Origin: Minisyncoccota bacterium
GTDB lineage: Bacteria; Patescibacteriota; Minisyncoccia; Phycocordibacterales; UBA2100
NCBI GenBank assembly: GCA_018061585.1
Contig: JAGOTU010000010.1
Location: 1 to 18,961, forward strand
DNA: 18,961 nt
Reading direction: 5' to 3'
This document shows, piece by piece, positions 11,396 to 18,818 of this stretch (position 1 is its first letter; each line of letters opens with the position of its first letter). Made by a program: the position numbers and the translations under genes. The notes under the pieces are model-generated. The model was not told the origin of the DNA, ran no database searches, and worked only from the letters and a program-made list of their open reading frames with translations.

Positions 11396-12478
11396 TCACT
11401 TCGAAAGACGTTTTTTCAAGTGCTTTTTGTTGACCTCATGGAGTGCCACGATGAACAAACTTTCCGACCATCCGAGCGGTGTATTGTCGTTGAATTTTTC
11501 GGAATTCGAGAAGTAGAGTTCGGGGATCAGTCCGTCTTTCGTGACCGTCCGCTTCGCCTCATCCAGGAACTGCTCAGCCTTTTCCTTATTACCGATGTGA
11601 GCATAGATTATCGAAAGCCATGAAAGTCCGAACGTCCATTCGGCTTCCTCGGACCATCCATCCTCGTTGGCGTTGTAGTAGCGGTCGCCCTTGTACCGAA
11701 TGACCCCTCGTTCGCGATGCAGGTGGTACTCAATATTCTCTAATATCTGACCGCGCTCCTCCTCCGTCACCACATTGAATGGCCAGATAAGGGACAGGAG
11801 TGCGAGGTCCACGAACTTCCCGGCACTCTCGCGCGGCATCATTATGCGGAGCGTGAGCTCCCCGCGCGCAATAAGCGCATCCGGCACCTCAATGCCTTCG
11901 ATCCGTTTTGCAGACGAGAGGCCCGCGACACACGCACCGACAGATGACGCATGGATCTCTTGGTTCTCTTCCCACATACCTGAATCCGGATCGTGCCAGT
12001 ATTCGAGCGTGGATAGATACCACACTAGTTTCTGGACGACCCGCCGATCATCATCGGTTTCGATGATACTTCCCTGTTTCTTCGCCTCCAGCTCCCCTAG
12101 TTTGAACAAAATGCATCCGACCGAGTCGTTCTGCTTATTGCCCCACTCCTCCCAGAATTCATCAAATGTCTGCGGATGGTAGCGGGGATGGATGTATTCG
12201 TGCGTATGTTCGGGCTTCCTGGAGATCGCGTGATCGATCTTGAATTCATGCTTTATGAAAATATCCAGGATTGCACGGTAGGTCTTTCGTACCATGTCGT
12301 CGTCCCCCACTACTTCGAACGCAAGGCATTCGTAGAAATTGTCACGCAACCATGCCTTGTCATATCCGGTTTCCGCCCCTTTGTTGGAGGCGGCGAAGAG
12401 ACCTGATTCATACTGTAGACCCTCAAGGATCTCGAGATGCTGTGCTACCAATTTTTCGTACAGTGCGTGTTTTGCCAT
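11396..12478 (-). CDS. GH15-type glucoamylase-like catalytic domain protein
   Basis: A 360-residue (alpha/alpha)6-barrel protein of the glycoside hydrolase 15/phosphorylase-kinase-alpha type. Visible landmarks are KAWLRDNFYECLAFE (~41-55, the WxRD substrate-site motif), QNDSVGCILFKLGEL (~117-130), the general-acid region GMWEENQEIHASS (glutamates ~170-171), EEAEWTFGLSWL, and the C-terminal NTPLGWSESLFIVAL (base region; the 'PLxWS/AxSL' of the family). It should act on alpha-glucosidic bonds of storage glucan or trehalose-like substrates. No signal peptide is present, so it is cytosolic. It lacks the N-terminal beta-sandwich of full-length bacterial GH15 enzymes. The ATG at 12478 was chosen over a TTG- or GTG-type extension to 12526 because TACAAT lies 6 nt upstream. 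Confidence 0.85.
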   Translation of the reverse strand: MAKHALYEKLVAQHLEILEGLQYESGLFAASNKGAETGYDKAWLRDNFYECLAFEVVGDDDMVRKTYRAILDIFIKHEFKIDHAISRKPEHTHEYIHPRYHPQTFDEFWEEWGNKQNDSVGCILFKLGELEAKKQGSIIETDDDRRVVQKLVWYLSTLEYWHDPDSGMWEENQEIHASSVGACVAGLSSAKRIEGIEVPDALIARGELTLRIMMPRESAGKFVDLALLSLIWPFNVVTEEERGQILENIEYHLHRERGVIRYKGDRYYNANEDGWSEEAEWTFGLSWLSIIYAHIGNKEKAEQFLDEAKRTVTKDGLIPELYFSNSEKFNDNTPLGWSESLFIVALHEVNKKHLKKRLSK

Positions 12479-12484
12479 GCACCG

Positions 12485-12490
12485 ATTGTA
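12485..12490 (-). promoter_or_regulatory. -10 box of GH15-type gene
   Basis: TACAAT on the minus strand, 6 nt before the ATG at 12478, with TTTGTT-like -35 sequence upstream. It abuts the inverted repeat at 12492. Confidence 0.5.
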
Positions 12491-12491
12491 C

Positions 12492-12592
12492 CCCGCACCA
12501 CTTTCAAACAAAGGCCGCTTGTACACACTCCCCGCATGAGCACTGAGTCGTCATATTGACGAGTTCAGGTGGGACTCTGAAAGTGGTGCGGG
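12492..12592. repeat. 15-bp perfect inverted repeat between divergent genes
   Basis: CCCGCACCACTTTCA (12492-12506) is repeated inverted as TGAAAGTGGTGCGGG (12578-12592), with a GTAC flank on both outer sides (12488-12491 and 12596-12599). The 71-bp interior also holds a smaller TCGTCA-TAT-TGACGA palindrome (12548-12562). The arms lie in the promoter regions of the divergent GH15-type gene and the 197-aa gene. Confidence 0.8.
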
Positions 12593-12630
12593 ATCGTACG
12601 TATGCACAGGCGTTGAATGTGGCCAAGTGG

Positions 12631-12636
12631 TACTAT
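12631..12636 (+). promoter_or_regulatory. -10 box of 197-aa gene
   Basis: TACTAT ends 9 nt before the ATG at 12646; no SD. Confidence 0.4.
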
Positions 12637-12645
12637 GCGCGCGAT

Positions 12646-13239
12646 ATGTACGGAAAAGCCATGTATGCATTCGCAGTCGTCGTTGTGATCGCGCTCGGTG
12701 CAGCATTCTTCGTGTGGCAGAGCTCGCAGAGCGCCGGAAAGATATACAAGAATTCCGTCCACAAATACGAACTCTCGTACCCTGCAGAGCTTGATGTTAA
12801 GGAATACACGGATGACATCGCGACGATCGGGATCGTCTCAGACGAAGCCGTCGACGGACGCGCTGACATTCGCGTGATCACGGCGCAGGGCGAGGCAGGG
12901 CAAACTTTGCAGGACGCGGTCGCGGACCAACTCAAGAATCTGTGTGCAGCAGACGGCCCCACCTCGTCGCTTTCGTGCACAGGTACACTCTCGACCGAAC
13001 CTTACGCGACCGAGAACGGTGATGCCGGATTCGTTCTCATGCTGAATGCGGAACTCAAAGACATCACGAGCGGTACCGTGGAGAATATTCCGTACGGACC
13101 ATATTATGTTCTCCCGATCACGACCTCTGCGACGATCAGTAGTGTTCTCGTGATCATGCCGCCGTTAAACCTGTCGGCCGCGCAGGCAGACGCAGAACTT
13201 CTGAAGGCCATAGCAGAAAGCGTATACCTCACGAAATAA
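12646..13239 (+). CDS. Membrane-anchored extracytoplasmic protein, unknown
   Basis: A 197-residue protein with one N-terminal membrane helix (~5-24, AYAFAVVVVIALGAAFFVW region) and a soluble outer domain. The domain begins YKNSVHKYELSYPAELDVKEY, the opening of many PsbP/lipoprotein-like outer domains in CPR and Gram-positive genomes, and has two cysteines (KNLCAADG and LSCTGT) likely to form a disulfide. It ends with an amphipathic helix (AQADAELLKAIAESVYLTK). The start at 12646 is supported by TACTAT upstream; the longer frame from 12556 passes through the inverted repeat and lacks a plausible start. The function is unknown. Confidence 0.75.
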   Translation: MYGKAMYAFAVVVVIALGAAFFVWQSSQSAGKIYKNSVHKYELSYPAELDVKEYTDDIATIGIVSDEAVDGRADIRVITAQGEAGQTLQDAVADQLKNLCAADGPTSSLSCTGTLSTEPYATENGDAGFVLMLNAELKDITSGTVENIPYGPYYVLPITTSATISSVLVIMPPLNLSAAQADAELLKAIAESVYLTK

Positions 13240-13240
13240 T

Positions 13241-13274
13241 ATGCCCCTGCACACGAAGAGGCATTTGCTCTTGT
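13241..13274 (+). terminator. Weak terminator after 197-aa gene
   Basis: ATGCCCCT/AGAGGCAT stem with one mismatch and an 8-nt loop, then TTGCTCTTGTT. Confidence 0.45.
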
Positions 13275-13276
13275 TG

Positions 13277-13282
13277 TAAACT
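13277..13282 (+). promoter_or_regulatory. -10 box upstream of leader ORF/SET gene
   Basis: TAAACT preceded by TTG, the same hexamer as upstream of the PQ-loop gene, 10 nt before an ATG at 13293. Confidence 0.45.
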
Positions 13283-13292
13283 AACCACTACC

Positions 13293-13367
13293 ATGCATAC
13301 GCTCAGACTGAATATTTATTCGAGAACTATAGAAGCGGCATCGCAGAAACGATGCCTTTTCGTGTGA
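13293..13367 (+). CDS. Possible 24-aa leader peptide before SET gene
   Basis: A short frame MHTLRLNIYSRTIEAASQKR... ends TGA at 13365-13367, 5 nt before the SET-gene ATG. It follows a TAAACT -10 box at leaderless spacing, and its 3' part contains the attenuator-like hairpin at 13337-13360. It could be a leader peptide whose translation governs the hairpin, or simply chance; composition alone does not decide. Confidence 0.3.
   Translation: MHTLRLNIYSRTIEAASQKRCLFV
13337..13360 (+). terminator. Attenuator-like hairpin before SET gene
   Basis: A perfect 7-bp stem GGCATCG/CGATGCC with a 6-nt loop followed by TTTT, located between the promoter and the SET coding region. It may be a leaky terminator or attenuator. 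Confidence 0.5.
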
Positions 13368-13372
13368 GGGGT

Positions 13373-13840
13373 ATGAAAAAAATACGACGCCGGTTCGAAC
13401 CCGGAAATTTCAAACTACAGGTCAGACGGTCCAAAACAGGCGGACGAGGCATGTTCGCACTCGAGAGCATCCCCCGCGGTTCGTGCATCATCGAATACAC
13501 AGGTCGCCCACTGTCGGAGAAGGAGCAGGATAAGGACGGCAAATATTTCTTCTGGACCAGCTCCAAAACGATGATCGACGGTAATATTCCGTCGAATAAA
13601 GCCCGGTTCATCAATCACTCCTGCGCTCCGAACTGTGAGGTGGAACTCAAGAACAAACGAATCTATGTATTCACATTGCGCATGATCAAACCGGGCGAGG
13701 AGCTGAACTACGATTACGATACCGAGTACTGGGAAGCGCACATCAAGCCTAAGGGCTGTTTGTGCTCCAAATGCGTTCAAAAACGAGAGAAAGCTGCGGC
13801 AAAAGCGACGATTACAAGCCGAACACGCGTGTCCGCTTGA
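13373..13840 (+). CDS. SET-domain protein lysine methyltransferase
   Basis: A 155-residue, nearly minimal SET protein. The motifs are in order: the AdoMet-binding GGRGMFALESIPRG (~23-36), EYTGRPLS (~41-48), the pseudoknot-forming RFINHSCAPNCEVE (~78-91), and GEELNYDYDTEYW (~108-120) with the catalytic-type tyrosine Y113. A post-SET-like KGCLCSKC follows, whose three cysteines with C88 could bind zinc. It should methylate lysine on a protein target with S-adenosylmethionine; the target is unknown (DNA-binding or ribosomal proteins in other bacteria). The basic tail may aid nucleic-acid contact. ATG 13373 is preferred because the earlier ATG at 13352 lies in a terminator-like stem; the SD (GAGGGG) is very close. 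Its 3' end overlaps convergent truB by 29 bp. Confidence 0.9.
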   Translation: MKKIRRRFEPGNFKLQVRRSKTGGRGMFALESIPRGSCIIEYTGRPLSEKEQDKDGKYFFWTSSKTMIDGNIPSNKARFINHSCAPNCEVELKNKRIYVFTLRMIKPGEELNYDYDTEYWEAHIKPKGCLCSKCVQKREKAAAKATITSRTRVSA

Positions 13841-14552
13841 TCGAATACGCAAGAACGGGAATTTTCAAACGTTCACCCGCGTCCTGCACGATCGAACGAA
13901 TGTAGGTGCCGCCGGTAACGCGCGCACGATATCTGGCGACCGTGTATACCCCGTCGGGGAAATCCGCCCACGATGCGCGGACCAGATTCTCCCGAAAATC
14001 ATTCTCGCGAGGTCCATGCTCATCGTATGCGAGCAGGCGCGTGCGTTCGGTCACGTCGGAGCGGATCACCGTGCCGGTCATCGTTCGTGAGCCGATGAAC
14101 GCTACCGACCGGACCGTCATGTCGCGCACCGGTATGCGAATATCGTGTAATCGTCCTTCGAGCGCATGCCGGAACAACGGCACACCATCAACGGTCTTAG
14201 ATGAATACGCCGGGTACGGCAAAGTAAAACTTCCCTCCTGCATGATCTGATCGAGTGGCACGCCCGGTTGCAAGGCCGCATACGATGTAATGAGACCGAG
14301 CACATCACCTGTGTCGGTCGACACGCCGAATAGGACCTCGAACTCATACTCCTTTTCAAGGCCCGTATACGCATCCTTGTTCTTGCACTCTTCACCGATA
14401 AGCAGAATGAGCATGCCCGTAGCCATGGGGTCGAGTCGACCCGCATAGGTCATTTTTTCGCGCGCGAGCTCCGGCCGTGTAGCGCGGTAGCGCTCCAGCG
14501 CCTGCAACGGAGTTTCCCCTTCTTTCTTTTCAATAGACACGTAGCGATCCAT
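13812..14552 (-). CDS. truB: tRNA pseudouridine(55) synthase TruB
   Basis: A 246-residue TruB-family enzyme that isomerises U55 in the T-loop of tRNAs. The catalytic motif is YAGRLDPMATGMLIL with the nucleophile D41. Further family landmarks are LEKEYEFEVLFGVSTDTGDVLG (~64-86), YPAYSSKTVDGVPLF (~112-126) and the C-terminal VTGGTYIRSIVQDAGERL with the conserved YIRS. It lacks the PUA-type extension found in longer homologues. The ATG at 14552 follows TATACA (14559-14564) by 6 nt, a leaderless start. It is divergent from the DUF4383 operon, sharing the same GTATAC core, and convergent with the SET gene, whose last 29 bp it overlaps. Confidence 0.95.
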   Translation of the reverse strand: MDRYVSIEKKEGETPLQALERYRATRPELAREKMTYAGRLDPMATGMLILLIGEECKNKDAYTGLEKEYEFEVLFGVSTDTGDVLGLITSYAALQPGVPLDQIMQEGSFTLPYPAYSSKTVDGVPLFRHALEGRLHDIRIPVRDMTVRSVAFIGSRTMTGTVIRSDVTERTRLLAYDEHGPRENDFRENLVRASWADFPDGVYTVARYRARVTGGTYIRSIVQDAGERLKIPVLAYSIKRTRVFGL

Positions 14553-14558
14553 ATTCTA

Positions 14559-14566
14559 TGTATACT
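14559..14566. promoter_or_regulatory. Overlapping divergent -10 boxes
   Basis: TGTATACT reads as a plus-strand -10 (TATACT 14561-14566) for the DUF4383 operon and as TATACA (14559-14564) on the minus strand for truB. Polymerases could not occupy both at once, so the two units may compete. Confidence 0.55.
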
Positions 14567-14592
14567 GAGCACATTACCCATTTCACCTCCCT

Positions 14593-15009
14593 ATGTCACC
14601 CATTCGTATCCTCGGGTTCATATATGCAGCGGGATTTTTCTTTGTTGCGATCATGGGATATATCCCCCCGTTCGTAGATGAGAACGGCCTTTTGTTCGGC
14701 CTTTTTGCGCTCGATACCTACGATAACTCCTTGCACGGCTTATCCGGCGTATGGGCGCTGATCGCGGCCAGCATTTCCACGCGGCAAACAATATTGTTTC
14801 TTAAGCTGTTCGGTACGGTGTATTTCCTCGACGGCGCGATGGGTCTGGCGCTCGGCAACGCATTCCTGGATTTCGGTATATTTACCAACGGCATCGCTGA
14901 TAACTCATTCATGACGAACTTTTTCCTGAATGTTCCCCACATCATCATCGGTGGCGTTGCTGCTATTGGCGGCTTCTTCAATGCAAGGATCGAGCGTGCT
15001 TTTCGCTAA
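14593..15009 (+). CDS. DUF4383-like four-helix membrane protein
   Basis: A 138-residue protein with four membrane helices (~5-24, ~50-66, ~68-86, ~112-130). The pattern of a short hydrophobic hairpin, then DNSLHGLSGVWALIAA and FLNVPHIIIGGVAAIGGF, matches DUF4383 membrane proteins, whose second helix carries an 'H..sG..gl' motif and the last 'N..H...G'. The function of the family is unknown. There is no SD: the predicted 5' UTR is about 20 nt. The TAA stop directly abuts the ATG of the next gene, so it is the first gene of a three-gene operon. Confidence 0.8.
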   Translation: MSPIRILGFIYAAGFFFVAIMGYIPPFVDENGLLFGLFALDTYDNSLHGLSGVWALIAASISTRQTILFLKLFGTVYFLDGAMGLALGNAFLDFGIFTNGIADNSFMTNFFLNVPHIIIGGVAAIGGFFNARIERAFR

Positions 15010-16194
15010 ATGAAACATTATTTCCGCAAAGTGGCAGCCCGGATCCGCGGTTCGCGCCGCCTGCAAATTCTCTCTGCGATACTCCTTGTGTCAGTGTGCC
15101 TCGGTATCTATGACCGGGTGACAATGTCATCCCGCACGATCGAAGTTGCCGTACCTGACACTATAGAGACGCCTGCGATATTCGAGCGGGGCGTGATCAA
15201 GACTACACCCCTATCCGCAGAGGAAAAGGAGCTGGTCCGCGCGGAATTTCCGGAATACACGTCACGACACATCGAGCAGACATACCTGACACTCCCCGAG
15301 TGGTATCAAGTGTATAGCTACAATGAGTTCGGGGACTTCTTAATGGCGGGTGGCCGACAATCGGACTTCCCGTTCCTTTCGTCCGCTGTAAACTTTTGGT
15401 CGTACTATGCGATCGCTGCGGACAGAAGCAGCGACCAGGAGTTTAACTGGCTCTACAATTTTGTTGATTGGGTCATCGGATTCAACCTCACATTCGAGTA
15501 CGCAGTTAAAGCAGTCTACGAGAACACGATCGGCAGCATTACTCAAACACTCGCGGGCAGTGACACGGAAGCTGATGCATTTATCGCAGAGTCATGGAAC
15601 AGCTACGCCGAGAGAATGTATCAGTACACCTGGTACCACTATCCCTATTTCACCGATATCGGCGGGATCTGGCGTGACACCCCACTCTTCGACAAACATT
15701 TTATACGGAACATTGAACGCAAGGTGGCGTTCACATTTTCCTACGCCATTAAGGGTACCTATGCCCGCGCATGGCTTCTCACCGCTGCACAGAAGGACAA
15801 TCGAACACTGAGTATCGTACATACGACGGATAAGGGAGCGCTCGATGCGCCCGGAGTTGAGATCCTCAAAGATCTCGACAATGACAACTACCTCATTCTG
15901 ACGGAGCGCTACGCGGGCTTTAAGAACAGTATGCTTGCTCTCATAGGGCGCGACGTGCGGTTCGTAGAAGTTATGGATCACGATGTCATTACGCTCTCGT
16001 ATCTTTCGCGCGCCGAGACAGAACCGTTTCCGTATTCCGGCCTCGTTTCCCTTATCGACAAACGACAACTCTTTTTCAATGCACAGGGATTTCTATATCG
16101 GAATGTGCTCCAGGTACCGGTCGCCGACCTGCCCGAAGCGCTCGATGCTATCAAGACGTCAGGTTCACAGTTCGAAATGATCTATGACTTTTAG
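15010..16194 (+). CDS. 394-aa membrane-anchored protein, unknown
   Basis: I do not recognise this family. The protein has a basic N-terminus, one membrane helix (~19-36) and a long outer domain rich in aromatic residues. Notable stretches are TYLTLPEWYQVYSYNEFGDFL (~91-111), SSAVNFWSYYAIA, YQYTWYHYPYFTDIGGIW (~214-231) and FTFSYAIKGTYARAW. A hydrophobic VDWVIGFNLTFEYAVKAVYEN segment could associate with the membrane. No classic catalytic triad, metal box or cysteine pair is visible. It begins at an ATG touching the upstream TAA and overlaps the hydrolase start by 11 bp, so its production is tightly tied to both neighbours. Confidence 0.7.
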   Translation: MKHYFRKVAARIRGSRRLQILSAILLVSVCLGIYDRVTMSSRTIEVAVPDTIETPAIFERGVIKTTPLSAEEKELVRAEFPEYTSRHIEQTYLTLPEWYQVYSYNEFGDFLMAGGRQSDFPFLSSAVNFWSYYAIAADRSSDQEFNWLYNFVDWVIGFNLTFEYAVKAVYENTIGSITQTLAGSDTEADAFIAESWNSYAERMYQYTWYHYPYFTDIGGIWRDTPLFDKHFIRNIERKVAFTFSYAIKGTYARAWLLTAAQKDNRTLSIVHTTDKGALDAPGVEILKDLDNDNYLILTERYAGFKNSMLALIGRDVRFVEVMDHDVITLSYLSRAETEPFPYSGLVSLIDKRQLFFNAQGFLYRNVLQVPVADLPEALDAIKTSGSQFEMIYDF

Positions 16195-17158
16195 CGGGTC
16201 ACGCCGACGGATCGTGTTCACACTTGTCGCAATTGTCGCGATACCGGTCGTGTGGCTCGCTACGGTCAACCTATTGATCGAAACAAAGGACGTCCAAACG
16301 ACTGCTCCGGATGGCATTGCATGGACCATGGTCGGACCTCATCGCATCGCGTACCAAAACACGCCGAACAAGGGCGGGAGAAACGTCCTCCTGGTCGGTG
16401 GTACGACCGCATGGAGCGGGACATGGGAATACACGCGCAGAGATCTCGCAGATACATACAATGTATACGCCATCGATCTCCCACCATTCGGATACTCGAT
16501 CGTTGATCCTTCGTATCGCTACGATCTGCAGAGCCAAGCGCAGTTGATCAACGACATAATCGAGTCACTCGCTCTGCGCGACGTCACGCTCGTTGCGCAC
16601 TCATATGGCGCAGGGCCGTCTATGGAAGCCGTTCTGCGTGAGCCGGAGCAGTATCGCGAACTGGTCATTATCGACGGGGCGATCCATGTGGACCGCGAGA
16701 CATCGGGCGCTCTTGCATATGTCGGCACGATCTTCAGTATCCAGACGTTTCGCTACGCTTTCACGAGTGCACTCGTGCATGTTCCGGGCTTTGTCGGGGC
16801 ATCGATCAAATATCTTGTTCACGACAATTCGACCGTTGACGAATTCTGGATCGATACGTACTCGCAACCTCTCCGCAATGAAGATCAGAGCAAGCGGCTA
16901 GCTGCCTGGTTCTATGATTTCGTATTCAAGAACGGAACCGGACTATCGAGTACCGGTGTCAATTACGCATCCTTACGTGTACCGGTCTCCATCATGTGGG
17001 GTCGCGAAGATAATCTGACCCCGCTTTCGCAAGGCGAGTATCTACACTCCCTGATACCGGGGAGCACGCTTACGGTGATGGACGGAGTGGGTCATATACC
17101 GATGATCGATGACCATGCAGGCTACATGGAAATACTGCGATCGTACATCGCGAATTGA
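16184..17158 (+). CDS. Membrane-anchored alpha/beta hydrolase
   Basis: A 324-residue alpha/beta-hydrolase-fold protein with an N-terminal membrane helix (~11-30) that places the enzyme on the outer face. The catalytic triad is visible: nucleophile S140 in VAHSYGAG, acid D276 in MWGREDNLTP and base H304 in DGVGHIP. The oxyanion-side motif VGGTTAWSGTWEY (~71-83) follows the first long strand. Substrate class cannot be told (esterase, lipase or haloperoxidase-like). The start overlaps the upstream stop by 11 bp (ATGACTTTTAG), so translation is coupled. Its stop lies 4 bp from that of the convergent oxidase gene, with no terminator between. Confidence 0.88.
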   Translation: MTFSGSRRRIVFTLVAIVAIPVVWLATVNLLIETKDVQTTAPDGIAWTMVGPHRIAYQNTPNKGGRNVLLVGGTTAWSGTWEYTRRDLADTYNVYAIDLPPFGYSIVDPSYRYDLQSQAQLINDIIESLALRDVTLVAHSYGAGPSMEAVLREPEQYRELVIIDGAIHVDRETSGALAYVGTIFSIQTFRYAFTSALVHVPGFVGASIKYLVHDNSTVDEFWIDTYSQPLRNEDQSKRLAAWFYDFVFKNGTGLSSTGVNYASLRVPVSIMWGREDNLTPLSQGEYLHSLIPGSTLTVMDGVGHIPMIDDHAGYMEILRSYIAN

Positions 17159-17162
17159 GTGA

Positions 17163-18743
17163 TCAGCTTTTTGCGTAGGTCTCGTACCAGGTGTTGGTGA
17201 GCAACTCGTCGGGATCGTATTGTTTTTTTAGAGAAAAGAATGCATCTATCTCGGGATACGACGCGCGTAGCTGCTCTTTTGTGTAGTGCAACTGATACGG
17301 CAGGAAGAATCTGCCGTCAAGCTTGATGGCCAGATCGATAAGCTCCTGCGTCGTTTTTTTCATCGCACGGTTTCCTTGTTCATCTGTTGTCTGGTTAATG
17401 TAGAGTACGACAGAAAACGCTTCTTTCGGCGCGTACGTCAGGTATCCCCGCTCCTTCAGAACGACGCGTATCGATGCATTCAAGAGATTGGTATCGTTTG
17501 CGCGCATTATGTCTCGCATGCCATCGATGAATGCCGTCAGATTCTCACGCGGTACAAAGTACTCATGCAGAATATCTGTTTCTCGCTTAAGAGAATTCTT
17601 CAAATAGGGTACCGAATCGTGCATCGGTTCGTTCCGCGCCACAAGACACGCTTCCCCCATCCCCTGAGCCTGCTGCCTGCTGACCGAACACGATTCGATC
17701 TTCGGCTCAATGTATTTTTCTGTCCACCACCGCGCTGTCTGAAAAAAGCCGCCGTACTTAGAAAGGTTCATTACGAACCTCCTGAGTTTTACGCTCGATA
17801 CCTCGCCAAGAGGCTGCAGTTCTGACGGCTCTATCTCGGCGTCAGAGCGAACGTAGCGATACACGATCGCCTCGTCGAGGAACGAATCGCCCGGCGCAGT
17901 CGACAGATGGGTGTACATGAGCCCGGTGCGTTCATCCGGCTCGATCTCTTCGTCAAAAAATTTCGGAAAGTCCTTGTAGCCGATAATGCTGCGGCCGGAT
18001 TGGTAGATATCGTTCGGGACGATCTCGAGCTCCGCGTCCAGAATGACCCCGAAGAGTCCGTAGCCGCCGACCACAAGCCGGTACAGCTCCGCATTCTCTG
18101 TCCGGCTCACCCGGACGATATCACCGCTCGGCCGCATGACTCGTATCCACCGGATCGAATTCTCGACCGCGCCGGCCTGGTGATCCATACCATGAGCATT
18201 GACCGAAATTGATCCACCCACAGAAAAGATATCAGTCGATTGCATGGCTTTCACTGCGTAGCGCGGATGTAGCTTCTTTTGGATGTCGTGCCATGTGGCG
18301 CCGCTTTGCACGGTCATCGTCATGGCATCATCATTCACAACCACCGATCTAAAATTAAGCATATCGAGCACCACTGCCTGCGGCGCGAACGCATGTCCGC
18401 CCATGGAGTGTTTTACACCTGCAACAGATACTTTTTTATTATTCTCGCGAGCGTATGCAAGCGCACTGCGCACATCGTCTTCTGTCCACACTGCCACAAC
18501 ACCCGTTACGCTCGTCTCGTCGAGACAGCTTGCATCATTGAGTACCCCGCCCTTCTGTACCCACGTGAAGGGCGCAGTTTTGAGTGTGATATCTGTCGGC
18601 TTATCGGTTGTCGCATGGAGCGGCGTGAGCGGGTCGCACTCTTTATCCTCGCCGGGCTCCTTTACCAGATATGCCGTTTTGTATGCGGCAAGCGCGACCA
18701 GTACCGCCAGTGCCGCCACAAAGGCTTTTCCGCGCAACTTCAT
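17163..18743 (-). CDS. Membrane-anchored aldonolactone-oxidase-like flavoenzyme
   Basis: A 526-residue FAD-linked oxidase of the VAO/PCMH type with an ALO-like C-terminus. There is a membrane helix at ~8-26, an FAD-binding domain (~75-260) with KVSVAGVKHSMGGHAF (H112 is in the position used for covalent histidyl-FAD in GxxHS enzymes), SGATWHDIQKKL, STDIFSVGGSISVNAHG and RLVVGGYGLFGVILDAELEI, and a C-terminal ALO-type end (YDPDELLTNTWYETY). Relatives oxidise sugar lactones, such as L-gulono- or D-arabinono-lactone, or sugar alcohols, using O2. The anchor suggests activity at the outer membrane face, with the substrate unknown. The ATG at 18743 follows TATACT (18750-18755) by 6 nt. Confidence 0.9.
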   Translation of the reverse strand: MKLRGKAFVAALAVLVALAAYKTAYLVKEPGEDKECDPLTPLHATTDKPTDITLKTAPFTWVQKGGVLNDASCLDETSVTGVVAVWTEDDVRSALAYARENNKKVSVAGVKHSMGGHAFAPQAVVLDMLNFRSVVVNDDAMTMTVQSGATWHDIQKKLHPRYAVKAMQSTDIFSVGGSISVNAHGMDHQAGAVENSIRWIRVMRPSGDIVRVSRTENAELYRLVVGGYGLFGVILDAELEIVPNDIYQSGRSIIGYKDFPKFFDEEIEPDERTGLMYTHLSTAPGDSFLDEAIVYRYVRSDAEIEPSELQPLGEVSSVKLRRFVMNLSKYGGFFQTARWWTEKYIEPKIESCSVSRQQAQGMGEACLVARNEPMHDSVPYLKNSLKRETDILHEYFVPRENLTAFIDGMRDIMRANDTNLLNASIRVVLKERGYLTYAPKEAFSVVLYINQTTDEQGNRAMKKTTQELIDLAIKLDGRFFLPYQLHYTKEQLRASYPEIDAFFSLKKQYDPDELLTNTWYETYAKS

Positions 18744-18749
18744 TAAAAA

Positions 18750-18755
18750 AGTATA
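18750..18755 (-). promoter_or_regulatory. -10 box of flavoenzyme gene
   Basis: TATACT on the minus strand, 6 nt from the ATG; no SD; leaderless arrangement. Confidence 0.5.
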
Positions 18756-18818
18756 CCGCAGGACCCTCCACAAGCTCACCGGTCCGTGCATGGTCAGAGC
18801 CGGTCGGATCGCGTGATT

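Noticed and set aside
12556..12645. N-terminal extension of the 197-aa protein from a TTG start
   Set aside because: It overlaps the inverted repeat and the TACTAT promoter box; the ATG at 12646 directly precedes the membrane helix.
13391..13410. tRNA T-arm-like sequence CCGGTTCGAACCCGG
   Set aside because: It lies inside the SET coding frame (RRFEPG), and no acceptor, D or anticodon arms are found around it.
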